64,000 nucleotides of DNA from an uncultured Sphingomonas sp. (GTDB taxonomy: Bacteria > Pseudomonadota > Alphaproteobacteria > Sphingomonadales > Sphingomonadaceae): NCBI RefSeq assembly GCF_913062585.1, contig NZ_CAJXWX010000018.1:1-64000 (forward strand), written 5' to 3'. Positions 41,043 to 49,245 of this stretch are shown here, in pieces. The translations under genes and the position numbers were made by a program. Numbering within the stretch: the first letter of the stretch is position 1; every line of letters begins with the position of its first letter. The notes under the pieces are model-generated. The model saw only the letters and a program-made list of their open reading frames with translations, was not told where the DNA came from and made no database searches.

Positions 41043-41684
41043 ATGAAACGCCTGCTCCCGCTGATCGCCCTGCTGACCGCCGCCGCGCCCGCGAACCAGA
41101 ATGTGCCCCGCCCCGGCTATGTGCGGGTGCAGATCAACACCTCCGAAGGGCCGATCGTCGTCGCGCTCGATGCGCGCCGCGCGCCCGCAACGACCAAGAA
41201 TTTCCTAGCCTATGTCGACGATGGGCGTTTCGACGGAACGCTGTTCTACCGCACCGCACGGGACAAGCGGGATCCGAAAAAGGGCTTCGTCCAAGGCGGC
41301 ATCCGCACCGACGCGCGCCGCATCCTGCCCCCCTTCCCGTTGGAGACCACGGCGAAGACCGGGATCAAGCATCTGGACGGCACCATCTCGATGGCGCGGG
41401 GCGCGACGCCGCAATCGGCGGGCGGCAATTTCGTCATCACCGTCGGCCCCGCCCCCGGCCTGGATGCACGGCCGGGTTATGACGGCTATGCCGCGTTCGG
41501 CCATGTCGTGGCGGGCATGGACGCGGTGAAGAAGATCCTCGCCAAGCCATCGGGCGGCGGCATGGACGCGATGAAGGGGCAGATGATCCTGCAACCAGTC
41601 AAGGTCTTCAACGTCAAGCGACTGGACGGCAAACCGCAGCCGACCGGCGAGCCGAAAATGTGGCTTTATAATTTCGGGGGGTAA
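41043..41684 (+). CDS. Periplasmic peptidyl-prolyl cis-trans isomerase, cyclophilin type
   Basis: The ATG at 41043 gives a signal peptide (MKRLLPLIALLTAAAPA); the track adds 16 residues. The cyclophilin fold is clear: VRVQINTSEGPIVVALDARRAPATTKNFLAYVDDGRFDGTLFYR, a GGNFVITVGPAPGLD core and YAAFGHVVAGMDAVKKI. The active-site Arg (in LFYRTA) is present, but the usual HR and FxxQGG pattern reads FVQGGI. It probably helps fold envelope proteins. 213 residues is usual for the exported class. Confidence 0.9.
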   Translation: MKRLLPLIALLTAAAPANQNVPRPGYVRVQINTSEGPIVVALDARRAPATTKNFLAYVDDGRFDGTLFYRTARDKRDPKKGFVQGGIRTDARRILPPFPLETTAKTGIKHLDGTISMARGATPQSAGGNFVITVGPAPGLDARPGYDGYAAFGHVVAGMDAVKKILAKPSGGGMDAMKGQMILQPVKVFNVKRLDGKPQPTGEPKMWLYNFGG

Positions 41685-41697
41685 CCAGCCCCTTCCT

Positions 41698-41808
41698 CCG
41701 TTCAGCCTGAGCGTAGTCGAAGGCCACGCTCCGACATCCGCCAAGGGCTGGCCTGCCGCCCGTTGGATAGGACATCCCTTGGCCTTCGACTTCGCTCAGG
41801 CTGAACGG
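41698..41808. repeat. Inverted pair of the ttcgacttcgctcaggctga repeat
   Basis: ccgttcagcctgagcgtagtcgaagg (41698-41723) faces ccttcgacttcgctcaggctgaacgg (41783-41808), so the 110-base block could fold into one long hairpin with a ~59-base loop. It sits between the convergent cyclophilin and rplS genes. Confidence 0.75.
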
Positions 41809-41850
41809 GGGGCGGTATTTTCTCCGGACCAAACACGCCTTGGGACAAAG

Positions 41851-41888
41851 AAAAAGGGCGGCGGCACCGCTGGGTGCCACCGCCCTTT
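41851..41888 (-). terminator. Rho-independent terminator of rplS
   Basis: On the minus strand, a stem formed by aaagggcggcggcacc and ggtgccaccgcccttt (one mismatch, four-base loop) ends in a five-base T tract, starting 31 bases after the rplS stop. Confidence 0.9.
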
Positions 41889-41919
41889 CCTGTCGAACCG
41901 CTGGGGTCCGCCGCACCGA

Positions 41920-42312
41920 TTACTCGGCGGCGGCAGTGCCCTTGGCCGGACGCGTATCGCGACGCTCGGCGATACGCGCCGACTTGCCGGTGCGACCACG
42001 CAGATAGTACAGCTTGGCACGACGCACGGCGCCCTTGCGGACGACCTCGATCGAGTCGACGTTCGGCGAGTAGAGCGGGAAGACGCGCTCCACGCCCTCA
42101 CCGAAGGAGATCTTGCGGACGGTGAACGACGAGCCCATGCCCTTGTTCGCGCGGGCGATGCAGACGCCCTCATAGAACTGGACGCGGGTACGCTCGCCTT
42201 CGACGACCTTCACACCGACCTTCAGCGTGTCGCCGGGGCGGAATTCGGGGATCTTCTTCGTTTCGTTGAACTTGGCGATCTGCTCAGCTTCGATCTGCTG
42301 GATCACGTTCAT
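41920..42312 (-). CDS. rplS: 50S ribosomal protein L19
   Basis: L19 lies at the 30S-50S interface. 130 residues from the ATG at 42312 ([45 protein letters not shown], read in part), with the conserved [28 protein letters not shown] and [18 protein letters not shown]. The track starts 81 codons upstream inside trmD, a shadow. It follows trmD by 10 bases and ends in a strong terminator, closing the cluster. Confidence 0.97.
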   Translation of the reverse strand: MNVIQQIEAEQIAKFNETKKIPEFRPGDTLKVGVKVVEGERTRVQFYEGVCIARANKGMGSSFTVRKISFGEGVERVFPLYSPNVDSIEVVRKGAVRRAKLYYLRGRTGKSARIAERRDTRPAKGTAAAE

Positions 42313-42322
42313 AACCAATTCC

Positions 42323-43042
42323 TCAATCGTCGCCGCGCGCCAGAGGGCGACCGACCCGAACGCCCTCATGACGTTCCCAAAGGTCCGGCCGCCTTGACCG
42401 TGTATCCTCGCAAGCCCGGGCATGACGCCAGGCCGCGATTTTCGCATGATCCCCCGATCGCAGCACTTCAGGGATCGTGCGCCCTTCCCACTCGGCAGGA
42501 CGGGTATATTGCGGATATTCGAGGAGGCCGCTTTCGAAGCTTTCCTCGACTCCACTGGAAGCCGCGCCCATTACGCCGGGAAGCAGCCGAACGCAAGCGT
42601 CGAGCAGCACCAGCGCCCCCATCTCACCGCCCGACAGGATATAGTCGCCGATCGACACCTGCTCGATGCCGCGCGCCTCGAACAGGCGTTCGTCGAAGCC
42701 TTCGAACCGGCCGCATAGCACGGTGATGCCCGGCCCCGCCGCCAGCTCGCGCACGCGCGGCTGGGTCAGCGGGCGCCCGCGCGGCGTCATCGCCAGCACG
42801 GGCCGGTCGTCGGCCACCGAGTCCACCGCCGCTGCCAGCACATCGGCGCGCAACACCATGCCCGCACCGCCCCCTGCCGGGGTATCGTCGACCGAGCGAT
42901 GCTTGTCGGTCGCAAAGTCGCGGATCTGCACCATCTCCAGCGCCCAGCGATCCTCGCGCAGCGCCCGGCCCGCCAGCGAGTGTCCCAGCGGTCCAGGAAA
43001 CATCTCCGGATACAGCGTCAATATCGTTGCGCGAAAGGTCAC
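42323..43042 (-). CDS. trmD: tRNA (guanine-N1)-methyltransferase TrmD
   Basis: TrmD methylates G37 of tRNAs with a purine at 36, preventing +1 frameshifting; it is essential in most bacteria. 239 residues: [28 protein letters not shown] start, trefoil-knot SAM site [32 protein letters not shown], and the C-terminal helical domain ([27 protein letters not shown]). The GTG start overlaps the vapC stop as GTGA, so translation is coupled to the toxin gene, not to rimM as usual. Confidence 0.96.
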   Translation of the reverse strand: MTFRATILTLYPEMFPGPLGHSLAGRALREDRWALEMVQIRDFATDKHRSVDDTPAGGGAGMVLRADVLAAAVDSVADDRPVLAMTPRGRPLTQPRVRELAAGPGITVLCGRFEGFDERLFEARGIEQVSIGDYILSGGEMGALVLLDACVRLLPGVMGAASSGVEESFESGLLEYPQYTRPAEWEGRTIPEVLRSGDHAKIAAWRHARACEDTRSRRPDLWERHEGVRVGRPLARGDD

Positions 43043-43422
43043 AGCGTCCAGTTCTCGATGGTCAGGCCGGGGATGTCGGCGAAGTCGGCTTCGTTGTTCG
43101 TCACCAGTGTCAGCCCGGTCGCGAGGGCATGGGCACCGATCAAGCGATCGAACCGCCCTCGCCGGAACGGTATCGTCGCATAGGCCGAAGCCGCCTGTCG
43201 GTCGAACGGCAATATCGGCACACGATCGAAAAAGCGATCAAATGCCGCGATCGCTTCCGTACCGTGCCGCTCCAGCCCGCGCATGATCTCGGCATAGGTA
43301 ATGGCGGATGCCACTGCATCACCCGGTTCGCAGGTGGCCAGTCGTTGCGCCACCCGCCCGTCTGCGTCGCGCAGGACATAGATGCAGATATTGGAGTCGA
43401 GCAGATAGCGCGGCTCAATCAC
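43039..43422 (-). CDS. vapC: VapC-type PIN-domain toxin (ribonuclease)
   Basis: 127 residues from the GTG at 43422, overlapping the antitoxin stop by 8 bases; the track starts at 43470 and an ATG at 43440 is possible. PIN-domain acidic residues are in place: [28 protein letters not shown], and [20 protein letters not shown] followed by [12 protein letters not shown]. VapC toxins cut tRNA or rRNA when freed from VapB. The fold looks intact, so the module is probably active. Its stop overlaps the trmD start. Confidence 0.9.
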   Translation of the reverse strand: MIEPRYLLDSNICIYVLRDADGRVAQRLATCEPGDAVASAITYAEIMRGLERHGTEAIAAFDRFFDRVPILPFDRQAASAYATIPFRRGRFDRLIGAHALATGLTLVTNNEADFADIPGLTIENWTL

Positions 43423-43687
43423 GGCCGAGGAGCTTCCCATCCCAATCCAGCGGGCGCGGCTCCATTTCAAAATCCTCGCGCTCGATCGGCTTCAGCCACG
43501 GCATGGAGCCTGCGATCCCCGTCAGGTCGATCGTCTTGCGCGGTGCCTGGGCGGGCTCGAACACATACCGTCCCTGTTCCTCGCGCAGGGTCATTTCCGT
43601 TCCCTCGGTCAGACCCAGCGCGGCGGGGAGACGCAGCGCCAGCGAGTTGCCCGAGCGGAAGACCTTCGCCTGGTAATCCTTGCCCAT
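43415..43687 (-). CDS. vapB: VapB-type antitoxin, SpoVT/AbrB (swapped-hairpin) fold
   Basis: 90 residues with an N-terminal AbrB-like DNA-binding beta fold (YQAKVFRSGNSLALRLPAALGLTEGTEMTLREEQG) and a C-terminal acidic tail ([22 protein letters not shown]) of the kind that wraps the toxin. A near-perfect ribosome site GGAGGTGAT precedes the ATG. It is the first gene of the vapBC-trmD-rplS run and should repress it through the palindrome just upstream. Confidence 0.92.
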   Translation of the reverse strand: MGKDYQAKVFRSGNSLALRLPAALGLTEGTEMTLREEQGRYVFEPAQAPRKTIDLTGIAGSMPWLKPIEREDFEMEPRPLDWDGKLLGRD

Positions 43688-43696
43688 ATCACCTCC

Positions 43697-43717
43697 GTAT
43701 ATACGTTGCGTATATAC
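43697..43717. promoter_or_regulatory. Palindromic operator of vapBC
   Basis: gtatatacg - ttg - cgtatatac is a perfect 9-bp inverted repeat with a 3-base spacer, ending next to the vapB ribosome site. It is strikingly AT-rich for this genome and contains a TATA-like -10 candidate. AbrB-type antitoxins bind such palindromes to autorepress. Confidence 0.8.
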
Positions 43718-43773
43718 ATCACCCAGCGCGAAACGCCAAGGAACGTTGCGCCGCCTGACGCTTTGCCCTCGCC

Positions 43774-44682
43774 ATGGACGATTGCATCATCATCGGCGCC
43801 GGACCCGCCGGACTGACCGCTGCCATCTATCTCGCGCGCTATCACCTGCGCATCCGCCTGTTCGACAGCGGATCGAGCCGCGCCGCGATGATCCCGTGCA
43901 CCCATAATCATGCGGGCTATCCCGAGGGGATCAGCGGCAAGGCGCTGCTCGCCCGGATGCACGAACAGGCGCGCCGCTATGGCGCGAATTGCATCCCGCA
44001 CCGCGTGACCGGCATCCACCCCGAGGATGGCGCTTTTCGCGTCACCACCGATGAGGCGGACTATAGCGCGCGCAGCGTCCTGCTGGCGACCGGGGTGGTC
44101 AATCATCGCCCCCGCCACCTGCTGCCCGACGTGCACGACCCGGCACTGGAGCGTGGCCTGATCCGCTATTGCCCGGTCTGTGACGGCTATGAGGTAACGG
44201 ACAAGCGGGTGGGCGTGATCGGCACCAGCGACCATGGGATGCGCGAGGCACTGTTCCTGCGTGGCTTTACCCGCGACGTGACGCTGATCGCGCCGGAGGC
44301 CGCGCATGAACTCGACCCCGAATGCGCTCGCGCGCTGGACGAGGCGGGGATCGCGCGGATCGACGGGCCCTGCGCCGGCTGGGCGATCGAGGGGGACCAG
44401 ATGGCGCTCGACACCGCGCAGGGACGGATGCGCTTCGACAGCGTCTATCCCGCCCTGGGCTCACGCATCCGGTCGGAACTGGCGATCTCAGCGGGCGCGA
44501 AGGCGGACCCGAGCGGATGCCTGGAGGTCGACGATCATCAGCGGACCTCGGTCCCCGGGCTGTTCGCGGCGGGGGATGTGGTGAAGGGGCTGGATCAGAT
44601 CAGCCACGCCATGGGCGAGGCCGGGGTCGCGGCCACGACGATCCGCAACATGCTCAACGCACAAACGCCGATCAGGCGATAA
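43774..44682 (+). CDS. Thioredoxin-reductase-like FAD/NAD(P) oxidoreductase
   Basis: 302 residues with the FAD motif CIIIGAGPAGLTAAIYLARY, a CPVCDGYE redox pair at the thioredoxin-reductase active-site position, a central pyridine-nucleotide region (RVGVIGTSDHGMREA, lacking the usual GGGDSA) and the final VPGLFAAGDVVKGLDQISHAMGEAGVAATTIRN. Similar stand-alone proteins reduce thioredoxin-like partners or act as disulfide oxidoreductases. It points against the surrounding cluster, overlaps the rimM stop by 11 bases and is part of the segment that separates rimM from trmD. Confidence 0.88.
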   Translation: MDDCIIIGAGPAGLTAAIYLARYHLRIRLFDSGSSRAAMIPCTHNHAGYPEGISGKALLARMHEQARRYGANCIPHRVTGIHPEDGAFRVTTDEADYSARSVLLATGVVNHRPRHLLPDVHDPALERGLIRYCPVCDGYEVTDKRVGVIGTSDHGMREALFLRGFTRDVTLIAPEAAHELDPECARALDEAGIARIDGPCAGWAIEGDQMALDTAQGRMRFDSVYPALGSRIRSELAISAGAKADPSGCLEVDDHQRTSVPGLFAAGDVVKGLDQISHAMGEAGVAATTIRNMLNAQTPIRR

Positions 44683-45130
44683 AGGCGCGGTCCACGATCA
44701 AACGATTCTGATCCCATTCGGGCACCGCTTGCGCATTCATCGGCACCATGAAGCGGCGGCCATCGGGGCGTTCGATCTCGAGCACGTCGCCCGCGCCGAA
44801 ATTCTCGATGAGCGCGACATGGCCCAGCTCCTCGCCATCGCTGGCGATGGCAGACAGGCCGATGATGTCGGCATGATAATATTCGCCTTCCTCCAGCGGA
44901 GGCAGGGCAGAGCGCGGCACCGTCAGTTCCGTACCGCGCAGCGCTTCGGCGGCGTTGCGGTCGGCGACTTCGGCAAAGCGCGCGATGACACCGTTCGAAC
45001 CGTCACGCGCCGACTTCAGCGTCAGCGCGCCGCCATTGAACGCGCGATAGTCCGACAGGTCGTCGGCAAAGACCTTCAACCGAACCTCGCCCGTAATGCC
45101 GTGCGCGCCGATGATGACGGCCAGCGTCAC
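44672..45130 (-). CDS. rimM: Ribosome maturation factor RimM
   Basis: RimM binds S19 and helps assemble the 30S head. TLAVIIGAHGITGEVRLKVFADDLSDYRAF begins the RimM barrel and YYHADIIGL starts the PRC-barrel half (ENFGAGDVLEIERPDGRRFMVPM). The track start at 45232 adds a Thr/Pro-rich stretch unlike the family. The GTG at 45130 has GGGTGAG six bases upstream and lies just after a small ORF, so I prefer it; 152 residues is near the usual length. The 45232 start remains possible. Confidence 0.88.
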   Translation of the reverse strand: MTLAVIIGAHGITGEVRLKVFADDLSDYRAFNGGALTLKSARDGSNGVIARFAEVADRNAAEALRGTELTVPRSALPPLEEGEYYHADIIGLSAIASDGEELGHVALIENFGAGDVLEIERPDGRRFMVPMNAQAVPEWDQNRLIVDRAFIA

Positions 45131-45137
45131 GTGCGGC

Positions 45138-45278
45138 TCACCCGTCGGGCGAGTCGTCGTCCCCGTTGGGGGCGTCGTTTCCGCCTTCGGCGGGGTCGGG
45201 CGCGGAGACGCCTTGGTTGGTCGCGTCGTCATGATCGTCGGGTGCGGTCCGGGGATCGGGTTCGGTCGGCGGGGTCAT
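45138..45278 (-). CDS. Possible small acidic protein upstream of rimM
   Basis: 46 residues, start ATG at 45278 with AGGAG eight bases upstream and stop seven bases before the preferred rimM start. The product (TEPDPRTAPDDHDDATNQG and an NGDDDSPDG end) is very acidic and probably disordered. It occupies a different frame from the Thr/Pro-rich extension that a longer RimM would need, so the two readings compete. It could be a real small protein, a leader coupling rimM translation, or chance. Confidence 0.45.
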   Translation of the reverse strand: MTPPTEPDPRTAPDDHDDATNQGVSAPDPAEGGNDAPNGDDDSPDG

Positions 45279-45333
45279 GCGCATCTCTCCTGAAGCCATT
45301 GGCCTTGGGAAACGCATGACCCCGTATCCGGTG

Positions 45334-45375
45334 CCTTGCCCCACCCCGATCGCGATCGACCGGGGCAGCGCAAGG
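45334..45375 (-). terminator. Hairpin between rpsP and rimM (attenuator or processing site)
   Basis: ccttgc...gcaagg and an inner ccccg...cgggg stem around gatcgcgatc form a hairpin just after the rpsP stop. No T tract follows, so it may limit read-through or protect the rpsP message, not end transcription. Confidence 0.35.
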
Positions 45376-45386
45376 CCGAAAGCGAC

Positions 45387-45770
45387 TTACGCTTCGGCGG
45401 TTTCGGCCGGCGCGTTCGCGGCTTCCTCGGCGGCCTTCAGCTTCTCGGCACGCTCTTCGGCGCGCTCGGTGGCCTTTTCGCCGGGCTTGCCCTTGTTCGG
45501 GTTGTTGCGAGCGGCGCGCTCACGGACACCGGCGGCGTCCAGGAAGCGGGCGACGCGGTCGGTCGGCTGCGCGCCATTGGCCAGCCAGTGCTTCGCGCGC
45601 TCGGCGTCGAGCTGCACGCGCTGGTCATTGTCCTTGGCGAGGAGCGGGTTGTAGTTGCCGATCTTCTCAATGAACTTGCCGTCGCGCGGCGCACGGGCGT
45701 CGGCCACCACGATGCGGTAGTAAGGGCGCTTCTTCGAGCCACCACGCGACAGACGAATGCTGAGAGCCAT
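45387..45770 (-). CDS. rpsP: 30S ribosomal protein S16
   Basis: 127 residues starting [44 protein letters not shown] (read in part), the conserved S16 core, with [20 protein letters not shown]. The C-terminal extension ending [19 protein letters not shown] is Lys/Glu/Ala-rich, as in other alphaproteobacteria. It follows ffh by 57 bases and begins the rpsP-rimM-trmD-rplS series. Confidence 0.97.
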   Translation of the reverse strand: MALSIRLSRGGSKKRPYYRIVVADARAPRDGKFIEKIGNYNPLLAKDNDQRVQLDAERAKHWLANGAQPTDRVARFLDAAGVRERAARNNPNKGKPGEKATERAEERAEKLKAAEEAANAPAETAEA

Positions 45771-45827
45771 ATTTCAGTCCTTGGAGTAAAAAGTTCAAAT
45801 TACCGGCAATTCCGTCCGGCGCGGGGG

Positions 45828-47351
45828 TTATTTCTTCTTCAGGAGATTTTCGAAGCCAGGGGGCAGCTTCGGCATGCCCTCGGGCAGCTTGCCGCCACCC
45901 GCGCCCATGCCGCCCATGCCCGGCAGGCCGCCACCGCCGCCCGCCTTGTTGAGCATGTCGCCCATCTGCGGACCGCCCAGTGCGTTGCCCAGGCCGCCGA
46001 GACCGCCCTTGCCGAGCATGGCCATCATGCCCTTGATGCCGCCCATCTTCTTGATCTTCTTCATCGCCGTGGACATTTCCTGATGCATCTTCAGGAGCTT
46101 GTTCACGTCCTGCACCGTGGTGCCGGATCCCTTGGCGATGCGGATCTTGCGCTTGGCGTTGACCAGCTCGGGCTTGGAGCGCTCCTTGGGCGTCATCGAG
46201 GTGATGATCGCATCCATGCGGAGCAGGATCTTGTCGCCACCGGCATCGTTCAGCGCGTTCTGCGCCTTCTTCATGCCCGGCATCATGCCCGCCAGCGCGC
46301 CCAGCCCGCCCATGCGGCGCATCTGGGCCAGTTGGCCGCGCAGGTCGTTCAGGTCGAACTGCCCCTTGGCCATTTTCATGGCCATGCGCTCGGCATCTTC
46401 CTGCTGGATCGTCTCGGCGGCGCGTTCGACCAGCGACACGACGTCGCCCATGCCGAGGATTCGGCCCGCGACACGCTCCGGATGGAAGGCTTCCAGCGCG
46501 TCCATCTTTTCGCCGACACCAGCGAACTTGATGGGTTTGCCGGTGACCGCACGCATCGACAGCGCCGCACCGCCGCGCGCATCGCCGTCCATACGGGTCA
46601 GCACCACGCCGGTCAGCGGCACCTGCTCCGAGAAGCTGGACGCCACGTTCACCGCGTCCTGGCCAGTCAACGAGTCGACGACGAGCAGGATTTCCTGAGG
46701 CTGGGCGATCTCCGCCACCGCCTTCATCTCGTCCATCAGCGCCTGGTCGACGTGCAGACGACCGGCGGTGTCGAGCATCAGGACATCATAGCCCTGCAGC
46801 TTGGCGGCCTGCATCGCACGACGCGCGATCTCGACCGGCTGCTGCCCTGCGATGATCGGCAGGGTCGCGACCTCGACCTGGATGCCCAGCGTCGCCAGCT
46901 GCTCCTGCGCGGCGGGGCGATTGACGTCGAGCGACGCCATCAGCACCTTCTTGCGCTCGCGGCCCATCGCACCGCTCGATAGACGGCGGGCGATCTTGGC
47001 GGTGGTCGTGGTCTTGCCCGAGCCCTGAAGTCCGACCATCATCACGACCGCAGGCGGCGTGACGTCGAGCAGCAGCTCGCTGGCATCGGCGCCCAGCATC
47101 GCGACCAGCGCGTCATGGACGATCTTGACGACCTGCTGACCCGGGGTGATCGAGCGCAGGACGTTCTGGCCGATCGCCTGTTCGGTGACCTTGTCGACGA
47201 AGTCGCGCGCGACGGGCAGCGCGACGTCGGCTTCCAGCAACGCCACGCGCACTTCGCGCATCGCGGTGCGGACATCCGCCTCGGTCAGCGCGCCACGGCC
47301 GCGAAGGCGGTCGAATACGCCGCCAAGCCGATCGCTCAAGCTGTCGAACAT
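45828..47351 (-). CDS. ffh: Signal recognition particle protein Ffh
   Basis: Ffh binds signal sequences of membrane proteins together with 4.5S RNA and docks with FtsY. 507 residues: N domain (MFDSLSDRLGGVFDRLRGRGALTEADV), G domain with P-loop VGLQGSGKTTTTAKIA, VLMASLDVNRPAAQEQL, LDTAGRLHVD, TRMDGDARGGAALS, and a methionine-rich M domain ending GGKLPEGMPKLPPGFENLLKKK. It leads into rpsP; its receptor gene ftsY lies 3 kb away on the other strand. Confidence 0.97.
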   Translation of the reverse strand: MFDSLSDRLGGVFDRLRGRGALTEADVRTAMREVRVALLEADVALPVARDFVDKVTEQAIGQNVLRSITPGQQVVKIVHDALVAMLGADASELLLDVTPPAVVMMVGLQGSGKTTTTAKIARRLSSGAMGRERKKVLMASLDVNRPAAQEQLATLGIQVEVATLPIIAGQQPVEIARRAMQAAKLQGYDVLMLDTAGRLHVDQALMDEMKAVAEIAQPQEILLVVDSLTGQDAVNVASSFSEQVPLTGVVLTRMDGDARGGAALSMRAVTGKPIKFAGVGEKMDALEAFHPERVAGRILGMGDVVSLVERAAETIQQEDAERMAMKMAKGQFDLNDLRGQLAQMRRMGGLGALAGMMPGMKKAQNALNDAGGDKILLRMDAIITSMTPKERSKPELVNAKRKIRIAKGSGTTVQDVNKLLKMHQEMSTAMKKIKKMGGIKGMMAMLGKGGLGGLGNALGGPQMGDMLNKAGGGGGLPGMGGMGAGGGKLPEGMPKLPPGFENLLKKK

Positions 47352-47594
47352 CGCCTCACCTCGTCAAACCCGGCCCGGAGCGTCCGGCCCAAAAACCCGT
47401 GTCGTACCGCCAAACACAAAAGCGCCGGCGGGCGAAACCTCGCCGGCCAGCGTGCACCCTTGGGCGCTTCACTTTCACATCCCGAAACGGAACTTGGGGC
47501 GGCTCTTATGGGAAAATACCGCCGGACGCAAGCGGGAGGCAGGCGGACGCGGCGTTAACGAGTTGTATACTCCTGACATGCGAGCAAATCCTTC

Positions 47595-49163
47595 ATGCCC
47601 GGCTCGCCCCAGACTGCCGCCAACACGTCTGCTTCCGCTCGCTTTTTTGCGGCGGGCGTGGCGGGCGGCACGCTGTTGCTGGCGGTGGCGATCCTGTTGA
47701 TCGAACTGGGTTTCGATCTGCCCGCCAAGATCCTGCTCTTCGTCACTGCCACCGCCCTGACCCTGTTATATCGGCGGCTCCCCACCCTGCGGCTGTCGCG
47801 TTCGCCCGACCTCGACCAGCAGGACCCGCTGACGGGCCTGTCGATCCGCCGCCATTTCCAGATCGCCGGACAAGCGATGATCGAGGCCGGTTCGCGGCGC
47901 CAGCGCGGCTTTGCGCTGTTGCTGGTCGATATCGACCGGTTCCGCGCCATTGCCGGATCATTCGGCCATGAGGCAGGCGACACGCTGCTCCAACATGTCG
48001 CCAAGACCATTCGCGGCGAGGCCCCGTCCGAGGCGATCGTCGCGCGGTTCGAGGGGGATTGTTTCGGCTGCCTCATTCCCTTCGACCTTCGAGGCCGCGA
48101 CCGTATCGAGCGACTGGCCGACCGGCTGGCGATCCGGCTGGCCCAGCCCATCCGGCTGGCCGATCAGGAGTTTTCGCCGCGCGCCACCATCGCGCTGACC
48201 CGGGTGGACCCTCGGGTCGAGCCCCGGATCGACCAGGCTGCGCCAACCATCGACCAGCTGGCCCGCCAGGCCGATCTGGCGCTGATCGCCGCCAAGGCGC
48301 GCGGCGACGGCCGCCCGCTTCGCTTCACCCCCGCGCTCGAGGAGGCGATGGCCGAGCGCAATGCGATCATCACCGATCTTCGCGCGGCGCTGGCCCAAGG
48401 CGACATCCACCTGCGGTTCGAGGCGCAGATCGATCTGGGCACCGCGCGGCTGACCGGGTTCGAGATATCGGGGCATTGGGATCACCCGACGCTAGGCCGG
48501 ATCGGCGCCGACCGCTTCATGCCGATCGCCGAGGCGTGCGGCCAGTCGGGCGAGGTCTCGCTCTCGCTGATGCGCCAGGCGATGGCCGCCGCGCGCGACT
48601 GGGATCCGTCGATCACCCTGTCGATCCCGCTAGCCGCCTCGCAGTTTCAGGACGCATGGCTGGCGCAGAAGATCATCAAGACGCTGACCGAATGCGGCTT
48701 TCCGGCGCACCGGCTGGAAATCGAGATCACCGAAAGCGCGCTGTTCGCCAATCTGGCCCTCGCCCAGTCGATCGTCGTCAGCTTGAAGAATCAGGGAATT
48801 GCGCTGGCGCTCAACGATTTCGGCAGCGGCTATTCCAGCCTTTCGCATCTCCGCGCCCTGCCCTTCGACCGGGTGCGGGTCGATCCGAACTTCATCGGCG
48901 ATATGGCCGCCGATCCCGATTGCCGCGCGATCGTCTCCGCCATCGTCCAGCTGGGCGACAGCCTGCACCTGCCGATCGCCGCCAAGGGCGTGCACGATGC
49001 CGAGATCGAGGCACGGTTGCGCGAGATCGGCTGCTCGCATGGCCAGGGTTCGCTCTATGGCCCGCCGCTCGACCTGGCGCAGGTGCGCCAGCTTTTGGCG
49101 GAGAAGCGCCTGCTGGTCGGCGCCTCCGCGGCGCCGCTCGCCAGCCCGCGCCTGGCCGGGTAA
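47595..49163 (+). CDS. Membrane GGDEF-EAL protein, both catalytic sites degenerate
   Basis: 522 residues: two N-terminal membrane helices (FFAAGVAGGTLLLAVAILLI and ILLFVTATALTLLY), a GGDEF-like domain from DPLTGLSIRRHF with EGDCF in place of GGDEF (near residue 155), and an EAL-like domain from ~250. There the EALxRW motif reads FEISGHW, the DDFGTGYSS motif reads NDFGSGYSS, and the AEGVE motif reads AKGVH. Loss of these metal- and substrate-binding residues suggests no synthesis or cleavage of c-di-GMP. It may instead bind the nucleotide or a partner protein. Confidence 0.85.
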   Translation: MPGSPQTAANTSASARFFAAGVAGGTLLLAVAILLIELGFDLPAKILLFVTATALTLLYRRLPTLRLSRSPDLDQQDPLTGLSIRRHFQIAGQAMIEAGSRRQRGFALLLVDIDRFRAIAGSFGHEAGDTLLQHVAKTIRGEAPSEAIVARFEGDCFGCLIPFDLRGRDRIERLADRLAIRLAQPIRLADQEFSPRATIALTRVDPRVEPRIDQAAPTIDQLARQADLALIAAKARGDGRPLRFTPALEEAMAERNAIITDLRAALAQGDIHLRFEAQIDLGTARLTGFEISGHWDHPTLGRIGADRFMPIAEACGQSGEVSLSLMRQAMAAARDWDPSITLSIPLAASQFQDAWLAQKIIKTLTECGFPAHRLEIEITESALFANLALAQSIVVSLKNQGIALALNDFGSGYSSLSHLRALPFDRVRVDPNFIGDMAADPDCRAIVSAIVQLGDSLHLPIAAKGVHDAEIEARLREIGCSHGQGSLYGPPLDLAQVRQLLAEKRLLVGASAAPLASPRLAG

Positions 49164-49245
49164 GACAGGCCCGGCGACCCCGGTCACGCCCCTGCTTTGC
49201 GTCTCCGCGTGGACACGTCGTTCATCCATCCCTAGATCGGCGGTC

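Noticed and set aside
47423-47449. gccggcg/cgccggc hairpin between ffh and the GGDEF-EAL gene
   Set aside because: It lies upstream of both divergent genes, has no T tract and is the kind of stem common in GC-rich gaps.
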